64,000 nt of DNA from Lycium barbarum (lineage: Eukaryota > Streptophyta > Magnoliopsida > Solanales > Solanaceae), in NCBI RefSeq assembly GCF_019175385.1, contig NC_083345.1, forward strand, positions 112,702,480 through 112,766,479, read 5' to 3'. How positions within the stretch are numbered: the stretch's first letter is position 1; each line of letters begins with the position of its first letter. The notes beneath the pieces are model-generated. The model had not been told where the DNA came from, made no database searches, and saw only the letters and a program-made list of their open reading frames with translations. Positions 47,101-58,675 of the stretch are shown here, piece by piece. The translations under genes were made by a program, and so were the position numbers.

Positions 47101-47413
47101 CTCCTTATAGACAGCATCGATCCTACTTCTTTCCTAATCCTAAGAATAGGCGGGACTTGTCTACGTACAAGCTTATTTCCCTCCCATAAAATCCAGCAAA
47201 AACCTACCTTGCTACTTTTGAGTCCGACACAAGCCTCCCTTTCTACATACCATAAAATCTTGCAAAAACCCTACCTTGTGATTGTCTTCTGCTACTTTTG
47301 AGCCCAACACAAAACACCCATTAGTCTATTGTTTGCAGAAAGAGTAGATGACGAGACGGGAAAGAAAGTTGAAAGTTGAAAGCTAGGCAAGATAGCAGAT
47401 ATAGAGTGCATCA
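47101..47413 (+). other. Probable 5' leader of the JMJ25-like relic, with a short duplication
   Basis: cataaaatc-cagcaaaaacc and the following ctacttttgagtccgacaca recur about 70-80 bases on (cataaaatc-ttgcaaaaacc, ctacttttgagcccaacaca), a degenerate tandem duplication at 47187-47313. Coding starts at 47414. Confidence 0.4.
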
Positions 47414-47826
47414 ATGTCAAAGAGAAGTATTGAGAGGTCAAGTGAATATGCGCAGATAATGGCTGCCTGTGATGAAGAAGAATGGAGGGGTAAAGGTCGG
47501 AAGCATGGCAAGTACACAAGAGAAAATGTTGAAAGTGAGAAAGAAGATCAAGAGAAAACTGTAAGTAAAAGCCACAGAAGAGAGATGTCGAAAGACGCCG
47601 TTGAAGAGGAGAGTGGAAGGCAGGAGGAAAAAAGATCTCTGCAAGAGATATATATATATATATATATATAATGCATCACAGCCCGAAAACAGAAAGAGGA
47701 AGAGGAATGAGATTGCATCCAATATGCACTGTCATCAGTGCCATAGGAATGACAAAGGAAGGGTTGTTAGGTGCAACAGCTGTAAATCAAAGGGATACTG
47801 TGTTCCTTGCATGACAAAATGGTACT
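47414..47826 (+). pseudogene. JMJ25/IBM1-type histone H3K9 demethylase relic (N-terminal part)
   Basis: The N-terminal frame is charged (MSKRSIERSSEYAQIMAACD). It runs into a (TA)n expansion at 47648-47670, which shifts the frame. In the next frame NMHCHQCHRNDKGRVVRC continues with NSCKSKGYCVPCMTKWY, the cysteine-rich RING-like block that precedes the JmjC domain in plant JMJ25-class lysine demethylases. Four CxxC pairs are preserved. It stops right after KWY where the MITE at 47833 begins. The JmjC domain is not in the window. The microsatellite frameshift plus truncation make it non-functional. Confidence 0.75.
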
Positions 47827-48411
47827 AAAAAATTGGCTTAATACATTGACAGCCCGTCAAACTTGCCAGCAAAATTCATTTAGTGTTACACCCCGCACTT
47901 TCAGAGCATGAGCATACCACGTACTTCACCGTTGTAATGGAGTATCAGAGACGTCTCATAAAGTTTTGAAAGGTACAAACCATGGGAAGTACGTAACAAT
48001 GGAGTAAAGGATGAATTGCGATCTCGTAAGTCATAACCGGGAAGGACAACCTTGAAACATGAGAAAATGTCATTATCAAGTATAATAAATGATAAATAGT
48101 ATGTAGGGGGAGTTTTGGAAGATTCCGGGACCAAGCAAATCAAAGAAAATAAGTTTGTCGAAAATTTGGAAAAAAGTTGGCAGAATTAAGGACAAAATTT
48201 TGGGTCAACTTTGGAGGGGTATATCTCTAGGTATATGAGGATTTTTAAGGTGTTTTCAAAGCCTAAAATGAAGTTCGTCGAGTCTAGTTTCCAACGCAAT
48301 AAACTGCTCGTCGATAGGACATCGAAGTAGAGAATTATGGACGTTATAAGTTCAGCTGACAAAGCAGAAACACGTGCTACAGCACTACTACAGTGGCCCG
48401 ACTTTAGCCAC

Positions 48412-48420
48412 CTATAAAAG
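48412..48420 (+). promoter_or_regulatory. TATA box of the outer solo LTR
   Basis: ctataaaag, 530 bases into the LTR, preceded by a GC-richer stretch. This is a plausible U3 promoter that could drive transcription through the nested LTR. Confidence 0.45.
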
Positions 48421-49661
48421 GGTCAAGACCCTATTTTTCAGCTCCAAAAACAGATCCTAAAGCCCAGCACACATATAGGGGCACATATATCATAAAAAGT
48501 GAAGGTTTGAAGTGATTTTTGGCTAATCAAGGCTCGAGTAACACATAGTTACGGTTATAGTATCGTTTTGCGGTGGATTTCGGCTTGGATTCAAGGTAGA
48601 TATTGGAGATATTATTGTTCTAACAAAGGACAAGGTATGAATCTCTCCTTATTGGTATTAATTTCGGCTTCTTTACGGAAATAAAGTTATTAAATAGTAG
48701 TATCACAAGTTGGTTAGTTGAGAAATTTGGAAAACATCGTGTGGGATGTTTTAGGAAATATATTGGTATGGATAATGGTCTTGATGATGTTGGTATTGCT
48801 ATTGTTAATTGGTTGTTGATATTATGATTTCGGGCTAGGCATATAAACAGGGGAGATGCTGCCCGAATTTCGGTAGATTCTAAATGGATTTAAATTAAGG
48901 GTTTAAGATGAGCGTATAACGATGTGCCTAACAATAATATGAATGGTTTACATGTAGATTTACGAGCTTGAAAGGATAAACGTTGAGTAGTTAATGAGAC
49001 AAAAAGGTATGTTAATGCTATTCCTCTTTCTTTTAAAGGCATGATTCATTTCCTATGAACGCATACACGCCTTTCATAATGCCTTATTTCTGAAAACACT
49101 AGCAGTTCGTGATTCTCAAAATCCTTATGATGCTAAAGACGAATGTTTTCTATAAGGACCATGATGAGGATTATGATGATCCCATTTCTGGAGATTCCAA
49201 AATTATGGTTTTAATGTCATTATGAGATTACTGAGCTGGTTTCAAGATTTTGATTATATTTGTTGATATTGATCTCATCTTATGATTTTGCTCAAAAGGC
49301 ATGATTCCTATTTTACGATTTCATATATGTTTCCATAACTCTCTTACTTCTAAAAGTTAGAAGTTTATGATTCTTAAAAACTTCTTATGATACTTAAGAT
49401 GAGATGTTTTCTATGATGAACATGATAATGAAGATCTTAATTCTAGAAATTCCAAAGTTTATGATTTAATGCTATTATGAGATTATTGAGCTTATTTCAT
49501 GACTTTCTCGATTTTATTCATTGTTGTTGATCTCGCCTTATAATAATTGTTCCTTCAAGGTGAGATATAGCGATGATGATTGCTCCATAATATAAATCGG
49601 AGGTTACCGACCTTACATCACTCCGATAGAGTCGTAGCTTTTATTTAGCTCCCATGCATGT

Positions 49662-49663
<2 letters not shown>

Positions 49664-49748
<85 letters not shown>
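49664..49748. repeat. (TA)n microsatellite, left of the nested LTR
   Basis: About 42 TA units end exactly where the nested LTR begins (tgtcacacccc at 49749). A second tract stands on the other side (52778-52815). Confidence 0.95.
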
Positions 49749-49750
<2 letters not shown>

Positions 49751-52700
49751 CACACCCCAACCTTACTAGGGTGTGATAGGCACCCGACCCCATATTCGGA
49801 GCCGAGCGAACCCGCTGACTCTTATTACATACTTAATCTCTTTAGATTCTTACATCAATAAGAAATGAAAAACATAGTTAAGCCTTCAAAATCTTTCTTT
49901 CGTTGTTCTAAAATCAAACAAAATTTGTGGTCATGTGGAATCTGTAACATAATATATAAAGACACATCGGCTGGCGAAGCCGCTTTCAAGACTGACATAC
50001 TACACCCACGACCCTATCTGCAAAGTCTCTAACTTCGAACAAGACATCATAGCATAGTAATCTGACCCGGCAACACTCCAGAGCAAATGGAGCTTGCCAA
50101 CTCCGCTGGAACCTCTTCTATGATGGCTTCTACTCATCTGGGTGTACCTGCGCGGCATGAAACGCAGCCCCCGAAGAAAGGGGGTCAGTACGAGCAATGT
50201 ACTGAGTATGTAAGGCATGAATAGTAGCATAGTAAGGGATGTAATTATAAACCATACAGAATGGGAACATAGAGCATATCATGAGATAAAAGAGTAACCT
50301 GTACATCTGAGTGCCTCTTAGGGCGGATGCCATGCATGCTTGGCTTTCTTTGGAAAAACATTTCTTCTTTATATATATAGAAAATAGAACTTATCATAGC
50401 GCCGAACAACGTCGGCTCCCCCACATATGTCCCGCGTCCGGGCATCCCGCGTCCGGGATGATAAGTTACGCCAACTGACCAGGTGGCAATGCGTCTATAG
50501 CGCAACATATGTCCCTTTTTCCCCATATTCCCCATATGCATATACATATATCATATACATATATCATATAAGGAGCATGCATGAGAGCCCAAAGAAAGTC
50601 ATGTATCTATCGGAGTGACGTAAGGTCGGTAACCTCCGATTATATTATGGAATAATCATTCAGACTTTGTCTCACCTTGAAGGAACAATTATTATGAGGG
50701 GAGACTATCAACGAAGGATAACATTAAGAGAACGTAGAATAAGATCACAAATCTCGTAAGGCACCAAATCACATACGTATGCATATAGAAAAAAATTTCA
50801 AGACTCGATGGGTACGTATGTAGATCGACACCTGAAGGCTCAGAAACAAGTTTCGGGTCAATCCGACTTAGTATAAGAAAGTTATGAGCGTTTGAAGTAC
50901 AGAACCTTCTACGAGCGTTTCAGAAGCCATTTTTGGAAAATCAAAGCAACAATCATCTTAGGTACCTTATGAATATCGTTATGGATCAAATCAAATAGAG
51001 ACTTTGGAACCATACGTACGTATCAGAAATATATCAAAGACTCAAAGGAATAATCAAACGTGCTTTCATTTGAAAATCAAGACATTAGTCATATCAATTA
51101 TCTCTCAAACACCATTCGGAAACATATCAACCGAACTTTAGACATCATAGATAAGCGTCAAAACCACATGAAACAACTTTTGAAAATCAAGAACGTTAGT
51201 CATCCTAGTGGCTCTAAGAATAGGAATTTCTTTGAAATCACACATATACTTTGTCATGTCGGTTTCACAAAGATCATGCCAGAAGAAAGAAAGGGTAAGC
51301 CTTACATACCTGCTCCACGTCCTATTAGCTACGCTTAATTGTCCAAGCTCGTTATCGCTAGTCTACATCCAAGAAGATTTACATAATCATTAGATTCATC
51401 GTCACACACACTTGTCTTAGTCTTTCAAATAAATTCACTTATGATCTGCCGAAATTTCGGCAGCATCTCCCCTGTAAATACACCATCCCGAGAATCTAAC
51501 TCGGCCCAAATCATCAATCAACAATCCGAGAATTCAACTCGGCCAAACTATCAACAACAATACCATCAATCATACCAACAACATCAACAATCAATTCAAG
51601 ACGCATTCTAACATTAACAACCTTTGTCATATAATTCAACGACATTTCATTTATATTCAATTCAATTCACATAACATTCAAAACGACTCAATCAGCATAC
51701 TACTTCACCCGACACCTTCCAAATTCAACAAGAGCAATAACAACCTATTTCCTTCTTTCAAATTCAATCACCACAACCCAACTTACAATCTTCCAAACAA
51801 ATGTCTCACTTCCAAGTTCATGAATTATATTTACAACCTACACATTAGCAATATCATTCTTACAAATATAAGAAACCATACTAATGTCACACTAACTTCT
51901 TCCATAATCCACAAACAATCACAATTTCATTTCTAACCATTAAATCCTCATTTCTCATCGTAGAATCTACCACAACAACAATTAAAATTCTAAGTAAAAT
52001 CAATTCATCACACCCTACCATTATACAATCCCATTCGGCCACCACCTATATACATCTATTTCATGAATTTCATCCGTTTCTACATGCTACAACACTCACC
52101 AATCATCCATAACACATGGGAAAGAAGATTGAATACATACCTTCTTCACTTGACTCCTTCATTCGGCTAGGCTTATGAATTGCCCAAATGAATGCTTTGG
52201 CTTGTTCCAATAACTACTCCATGTTAATAAGGGCCTTCCATTTAGTAGAAAAGCTAGAAGAAATAATTTTTTGGATCAATTTTCCATTGCTCATATTCGG
52301 CCAAGCCATGGCTGAATGCTCCCTCTTTCCTTTTTTTTTTTTTTTTTTTCTCTTCTCCAAGTTATATGTCTTGCTATGTAAGCCTTGTCCATATTTATAA
52401 TTAGTTCCAACAAATAGAAGGGTGGACACATGTCCCCTTCTCCAAGCTTCTCCAATTTCCTTAAATTAAAGATGAATATATCCTTATTTGTCATCACTTT
52501 CTATATATATACATGGTCCCTCCAAATACCAAATGAGCATATACCACACGGCCACTTGGCCCATTTTATTTTAAGAATCATAAGTTTCCATAATTCACTT
52601 TCAACCCTAAACTTTCCTTAATATTTCCAGGAGCCACCTTGTGAATTTTCCTTTTTACCCTTAGCCTTTCTCAATATTTCCATGCTAATAACAACTTATA

Positions 52701-52776
52701 CATTAAAATACTTTGGAACATAGTCTTGCCCTTAACCTACCACGACCACCTTGAAATATCCGAATATATAAAATAC

Positions 52777-52785
<9 letters not shown>
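49749..52785 (-). repeat. Solo Del-type LTR (inner), minus strand
   Basis: The plus-strand left end tgtcacaccccaacctta is the inverted LTR terminus. The right end reads aaatacgggatata and then runs into (TA)n, which fits an LTR start TGTTATATCCCGTATTT with its last bases absorbed in the repeat. It is about 3.03 kb. The segment 50560-50700 is the inverse of 49545-49650 of the outer LTR, showing that the two belong to related families. It holds stem-loop copy 4. Confidence 0.8.
50148..50204 (-). promoter_or_regulatory. Triple stem-loop block, copy 4
   Basis: Sense: CAGTAC/GTACTG (50186-50204), five C-G pairs (50168-50184), CTGCG/CGCAG (50148-50167). The loop of stem 1 differs from the other copies (gagcaat instead of gaaatat on the plus strand) and the stem-3 loop has one extra base, while all stems are unchanged. 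Confidence 0.6.
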
Positions 52786-52819
<34 letters not shown>

Positions 52820-52873
52820 TTTCTCACACCGCGTCGCGCTATATATATATATATATGTATGTACTTTCTCACA
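52778..52873. repeat. (TA)n tract and ~58-bp duplication in the outer LTR
   Basis: After the TA tract, gtactttctcacaccgcgtc occurs twice, separated by a second short (TA)n. A similar short duplication (acaccgagccttaatggccg) lies at 52988-53065. Confidence 0.8.
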
Positions 52874-53201
52874 CCGCGTCGCACTATAGTCGGTCGGGCA
52901 TGGCACGTAGATGTGCACACCACTGCAGTGGGCATGTTATGATATCGGCCCGGACGAGGGAGGCCCGGACGCGGGCTAATGATGATAACACCGAGCCTTA
53001 ATGGCCGGGCATGATACTATATATATGACACCGAGCCTTAATGGCCGGGCATGGTACTATGTATATGTATAGAAATGTTTTTTTTTAAGGCTAAGCATGC
53101 ATGACATCCGCCTTATGAGGCATCCAGATGTACATGTTATCTCTCTTATTCAATGTTACCTACCATATTTATATTATGTTGTTATTCATGCCTGACATAC
53201 T

Positions 53202-53257
53202 CAGTATATTATTCGTACTGACGTCCCTTCTTGTGGACGCTGCGCTCATGCCCGCAG
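53202..53257 (+). promoter_or_regulatory. Triple stem-loop block, copy 5 (compensated)
   Basis: Stem 1 CAGTA/TACTG (53202-53220; a sixth pair is T-G). Stem 2 is CGTCC/GGACG (53222-53239) where other copies have CCCCC/GGGGG. Stem 3 CTGCG/CGCAG (53240-53257). Two base pairs of stem 2 are changed on both sides so that pairing is kept. Confidence 0.65.
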
Positions 53258-54068
53258 GTAGGCAGGGAGATGGATCAGACCCGTAGATGTTCTATCAGCG
53301 GATTCTCACGAGCACTCCACTTACTTCGAAGTTGCAGTCTATTTGGTATTGTCCTTATGATCATTGTATTCTATGTAGAGGCACGTAGACGTGTGTGTAC
53401 AGTTAGATGTTTCATAGCTCCATCGGTTCATATTGTTGTATAATATTTTGGTGGCCTTGTCGGCCTTATTTTGAGCTCGTGATACTTTACTGTTAGCCTT
53501 GTCGGCTTTATGATATACGTTATGTTGTGGCGACCTTGTCGGTCCATATATGAACATATGTGCTGAATGATCGGATATTTCTATGTTGGGCCTTTTCTGC
53601 GTGCAGGTGTTCTTTGAGTTATGGTTTATAATGTTCAAAGTAACGGATAAGTCAGGTGGTTCCCGGCCTACGGGTCGGAGCCCGTCATACTCCTAATAGG
53701 GGTGTGACATTTAGACACTCGAACTACGATTTGTTCTAATTAATTGAGCACTTAAACACATAATAAGGTGTTCTTGTTAGACGCTTTCGGTTCAAATTCT
53801 GGAAAAAGAAATTGTGCGACAGATGTGAGGTTTTACGATTTATTGAGGCTAGCGCATATAATTAAGGATTTGACATATTTTAAGTGATTAATTTATCTAT
53901 GTAATAGCCACTTGAGAACACGCGCAAAAGTTTTTCCATAATTTGAAATGAAAGTGTCTAATAGAAATATTTTATCATGTGTTTAGGTGCTCAATTAGAA
54001 CGAGTTGTAATTTAAGTTTCTAAATAAAATTTGCTAGCAAGTTTAAGGGGCTGTTAATGTATTATGTC

Positions 54069-55907
54069 AAAAACTTTTACCAATTATATTATTGGTTTTA
54101 TTTGTTTATATCTCTGCTCCTTGTGTCTTTATTTGAGTAGTCTATCTCTTGATGCGATATTGTTTATTTTGACGACTGATAAGATGCTAAGCATGATGTG
54201 GTTTCAATCCAATTATTAAGGGAGGGTTATAGAAGTCAAGTTTCATCAAGGGTAGTTTGGGTTTCATGGTGCTACCTTTTGGTCAAAACTATCCATGTTC
54301 TTATTATGGTAAGCCTAGGCATATGGGGGTTGCGGGGGAGGGGATCCCACATGAGCATTAGAATGGTCGTCACATATTCTTGAGAAATAATTTGAAATTG
54401 AGTTAAGCCCCAAATCCATTTTCTTATCAAAGGATTCAAAAAGATGGACTACTGAACCCATCAATGAAATAAGTCTTTCCATGTTACAAAAAGCAAGTCA
54501 TTAACAAAAAAATTGTCTGTCAAGAGAAAATCATTTTTTCAAAAAACTTTGGTATTCTTGTAGTCTGCCTCTCTCCTTTGTGGAAAAAAAAAAAAGCCTA
54601 AAATGCTATTCCGGAACACATAAAAATGTATTTTGGTCCCAATAGGACCTCTCAATAACCAAGACTCAAAATACAAACAACAGCATCACAAGTATGAACT
54701 GTAGTATCTTCGTTATTAGTAGCACAAGTCTCTCGTATTACCTTATTAGTATTTATATGAAGGGGGGAAAGGAAAAAACATACATTTCACAGATTAAAAT
54801 GGACTAAAATATGACCTACATTTTGTAAGTTTTGATTGACCGTCTTTGAAGAAAACCATTTCTGCCACATCAGCCACTTTAACTAATCAAACAGCCAATT
54901 ACACCCCAAAATATCTGTAGCAATTTTCATACTAGACCATATTTATAAGTATGACTCAGAGTTTACTATGCATAAGAAACTACAACTGTATTAGAGGCTC
55001 TAGCTAAACTTGTGACAAACAGAACACATCGAAAGGGGATAATTGATGCAGATCCTGCAGAAGAATTACAAACTTGGGGTAGAAATTCACAGCACTGGCG
55101 TAACAGAAGAATGAAGAAGTTTATCAACAATGGCAAGCAATTAAAATCCATTAACATGTAACAAATGCCAGACTTTTCCAGCATAATCGCACACAAGTTC
55201 ACGGAGAAAAAGGGACACAAGTATGCTTAGGCAAAGAGGGCTGACTAATCACCAAAGCCTTGAGTGTAAAGCTTGCGTCTGAAATGTTTAGTATGAATCC
55301 CTAACAAAGAAAAAGAAATTCTCAGTCATCAGAAGGTGAAAATGAAAAAACAAAAAGCTGAGAAGTAAAAGAGGAATATATGCATAATGCATGAATGACA
55401 TGTATTTGACACTGAATACCCGAACATTCAGATAAATATTCTACCGCAATGATGCAATACACGATAGAATTGGTAATAGATATGCGGTCAGCTGATAACT
55501 TTGATCTTGACAGATAGGGAACATGATATAGAATAGAAATGCATCTAAGTCAAGAATAAAGATATAGCTCCTCAAAGAAATAAAAAATCAACCTGAACAA
55601 CCATAAATATGACCATTCATTATTTGATAACATCACTGAATAAAAGAACATAATCAGTTATCATCAAACAATAGATGGTGTAGATGCAAAGCATGTCAGA
55701 AAGAACTGGTTACAATTAAAAGATTAAAACTTTCTGTGAAAATGGAAAATGATAGACCCACAATAGGGTAAATTAGAGTTATAACTTTCAAGCCCTACTT
55801 ATAACTAGTACTTTCTATTGGTGGGCACAAGCCCCTAGTTTTGGTTATCAATACACCCTATCACCTTTAGTTGCCTTTTGCATAAAATTCTAAAGAATCA
55901 ATGTTCA
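54069..55907. other. AT-rich sequence, no certain gene
   Basis: At 55251-55304 the minus strand shows an acceptor-like tttgttag followed by an 18-codon basic frame (IHTKHFRRKLYTQGFGD-stop), which could be a terminal exon. This is weak. Nothing else stands out. Confidence 0.3.
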
Positions 55908-56156
55908 GTAATCAGCCAAAGTTTTTGAGGGGGTAGAGTCGAGTTTTTCTTAATTGAGTATCCTCCAATCACTTATTTTCTTTTGGTGCACCCTTGGAGT
56001 TCCCAGTTGTATGGAAGATTGGGTGGAGTTCGTCGAGAATTATTTCCTTTCGTAGATTCTCCAGTTTTTGGCACACCCCTTGTATAAGGCCAGATTTTTG
56101 GCCATGTTTATGAATGAAATACGTTTACTTGATCAAAAGAAAAAGTAATCAGCCAA
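55908..56156 (+). mobile_element. 5'-truncated LINE with 12-bp target site duplication
   Basis: gtaatcagccaa occurs at 55908-55919 and 56145-56156. The 225-base insert ends with gccatgtttatgaatgaaat, then acgtttacttgatcaaaaga and an A-rich tail, the usual plant L1 3' end. It includes only the last codons and 3' UTR. Confidence 0.8.
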
Positions 56157-57179
56157 CCTTCGTCCTACCTTCAGGCTTCAGCCTCTCATCCTCAACCAAA
56201 TCCACACCGTCATTCCTTTCTATGCTACTCAACAACTTTCATACGACATAATGGTGATGGACGCTCATGCTGCTCGGGGTGGGTGAGGTGTTGTTGGTTT
56301 CTTCTCATAACAAGAGAAAGTAAAACAGCTTTCTTTCTTGTTTCTCTTCTCCCAATCTTTTCTATTTTTTCAATTTAAATTTTCTAACAAAGCAATACTG
56401 TTGCATGCCCCCACCCCCCTAAAAATAACAAATTTGATTTGTTATTTATTATCAATGACAACGATAAATAAGAGTAGAGTATCAATGACACAGATAAATA
56501 ATAGTAGGGTATGCCATAAAAACTTGCACATGTCGTAACAAACTCGCTTTACTTTTTGGATTAGTGGAGATTATCCAGAAATGTGATTATTCCATCTGAG
56601 AGTTGTTGAAATGTGTGAACTGTATTATTTAAAAGCTTAAATTGACGGAGGAGGGATTTACTTTATGTCTGCAACACCCTCCCTCACATGAGTCTAATTC
56701 TTTTCTCTTGGGCCAAGCGCATGTAAATATTTTTTCACTAGGTGACAACAAGGATTGAATTCAGGACACTTCCGCTAAAACAACTGGAGAGGGGATTCAT
56801 TTATTTCTTTGTTTTTTTCCCTACAAAAAGGGAAGAATTTGAACATTTAACTCAAAACCTTAAGACAATGAGTTGAGTAGCTCAAAACCTTTGTAACCTC
56901 TTCTGAATGCTCTTATTCCTGATGTGAGACATTATGTAGTTCAACACCCTTATCTACATGGGGTTCGCACATGTATGTGGATTTACGAGTGGAGTTAGTG
57001 TTGACATCAGGTGAAAGAATTTGAGCATCCAATCCCCAATATTTAGGGAATAGGTGGAATCCAAACACCTTGATAAAACTCCTTGGTTGCTTATGTACCC
57101 AATATGGGATACAAATAGTTCCACAATCAGAAGTAGTAGTATTTATTTGATGTTGGATTAAGTTAGTCTTTGTTTATTG
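56157..57179. other. No gene recognised
   Basis: Contains T-rich stretches and aacaccctccctcacatg-type sequence that may belong to an old repeat. No coding evidence. Confidence 0.35.
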
Positions 57180-57473
57180 CTCCCTCCATTTCATTTTATG
57201 TAAACATGTTTGATTGGGCACGAAATTAAGAAAGAAGGGAAGACTTTTGAAACTTGAGGTTTAAGAAATCCATAATATTTTTGTGGCTGTAAGACTTTTG
57301 AAACGTGTGTCTTAAACATGTCTTATCACATTGTGTGGATATAAAAGCTTGTCATTGAGGGAAAAATGCGAAGTTTACATTAAATTGGTTTCTACTTTAG
57401 AAGGGCCGTTATATTTTTGGAACAGACTATTATTAAAAAGGAAATAGGATTGCATAAACTGGAACAGAGGGAG
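57180..57473. mobile_element. Stowaway-like MITE
   Basis: Begins ctccctccatttcatttta and ends aaactggaacagagggag before TA: 294 bases with matching inverted termini. Confidence 0.75.
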
Positions 57474-58374
57474 TACGATGTTATATATCTTTTAATCTCC
57501 ATTCTTCATTATCTCATGTTCAGAAGTTTCACTAACATGCTGATAGTTGATACTCTTGGACGGTTCAGTCCTTACGTCAAGTTTTTCTAACAATCATCGC
57601 TATAACAATCATACAAATTTCAACCCCCACCCCACAAAAATAAGAAGGAAAAATATGACCACTAGCTTTTGGCTCTTTAGCTGGGAATTCAAATGACATC
57701 CCAGCAAATCCTAGATCACGACTTTTCTTAAGCAAAACCACCTTCAGAGGAATTCACCAATAATTCCTAGATAAATACAAAACTGTCCATCTTTCTATTA
57801 TATAAGCATGAAATTTCAAACCACAATATATAAATGTATTGTCTTCTTCACTTAATCCCGGATAATTCTATCAAACCATCTAAGCCCGCTACTAGTTCTG
57901 CTAACAGTCAGAAGGATTTCTGAGAGACGTACTTAGTAAAGGGAAAAAACAGACACTAAGACATGATGTTCTCAAGTATAGAGTGCTCAGCAATCTCACT
58001 GGAGATTGTTCAACACTAAATCACCAGAACACCTAACTTTTAGAACTACCCCATCTTAAACACTACTGGAGGAATGAAATGCTCTAAAGAAATTTTTGCT
58101 CTACATTCCCTACCAAATGCACCCATGGGATTACACTGGGTATGTTGTTTTGTCCCTACCAAATGCACCAGAAATCCACCAGTGCAAAGCTTTTAAGATT
58201 CTTTTATCATTTGCGGGTAAGTCTCTGAGAAATTATTACAAAGAAAGGAAATGAATCATTGAGTTTGGCAGAAGATCATAACTTCGGACACATGATACCA
58301 TATATGTACCACTAATCACCAGAACCCCTTACAAAAGAACAGTTGAAATCAACTGATGTACATCACAAATGATT
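57474..58374. other. No gene recognised
   Basis: AT-rich with many stops in all frames. No terminal repeats seen. Confidence 0.35.
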
Positions 58375-58675
58375 TGTAGGATTTTAGTATTTATCTTATT
58401 AGTTGAGGTTATTATCTTTTTAGAGTAGATCTTCTATTTATCATTAGCAAAATAAATATAAGATTGATACTATCTATCTTTATCTTATCTTTGATTTTAT
58501 TTTCATCTTTTATTTAGAGATAAAGTTCCTATTGTTTTAGAATTTTACCTTGTGCAAGGTTCCCTGCATATAAAGAGGACCCTCCTTGCACTTTGATGAA
58601 TACGCATTATTTGATAAATTGATTTTATGAGTTGATTCCTTCTCCTCGTTCTACCTCCTTCCTTTTGATGCTACA
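58375..58675 (+). repeat. Candidate short LTR (copia or TRIM type)
   Basis: A 301-base segment opens tgtagg and closes ctaca (inverted TGTAG/CTACA). A TATA-like gcatataaagagg lies near 58567, and the segment is followed by tggtatttagag at 58684, similar to the initiator-Met primer site tggtatcagagc. No second LTR is visible. Confidence 0.45.

Larger units (their letters stand above)
47884..53709 (+). repeat. Solo Del-type LTR (outer), plus strand, itself interrupted
   Basis: Opens tgttacaccccgcactttca and closes ctaataggggtgtgaca, flanked by the perfect target duplication tttag (47879-47883, 53710-53714). Its own sequence is 47884-49748 plus about 52790-53709, roughly 2.8 kb, with no internal region, so it is a solo LTR left by recombination. 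A TATA box ctataaaag lies at 48412-48420. The 3' part holds stem-loop copy 5 and several ccttgtcggc motifs (53455-53545). Confidence 0.85.
47833..54068. mobile_element. TIR element (MULE-like MITE) that received the nested LTRs
   Basis: Left end ttggcttaatacattgacag at 47833 matches the inverted right end (ttgacataatacattaacag from 54068). Similarity extends about 135 bases inward on each side (caaacttg.cagcaaa, attgagcac.taaacacat). Without the LTR insertion the element is about 400 bases. I could not define its target duplication. It starts directly after the demethylase coding block. Confidence 0.6.

Noticed and set aside
49658..49861. Frame of repeated Tyr-Ile codons, and similar ones at 47601 and 52726
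   Set aside because: These are translations of (TA)n microsatellites.
54966..55220. 84-codon minus-strand frame with hydrophobic and Cys-rich content
   Set aside because: No recognisable family and no splice or promoter context. It overlaps the region just downstream of the weak terminal-exon candidate and could be 3' UTR or chance.
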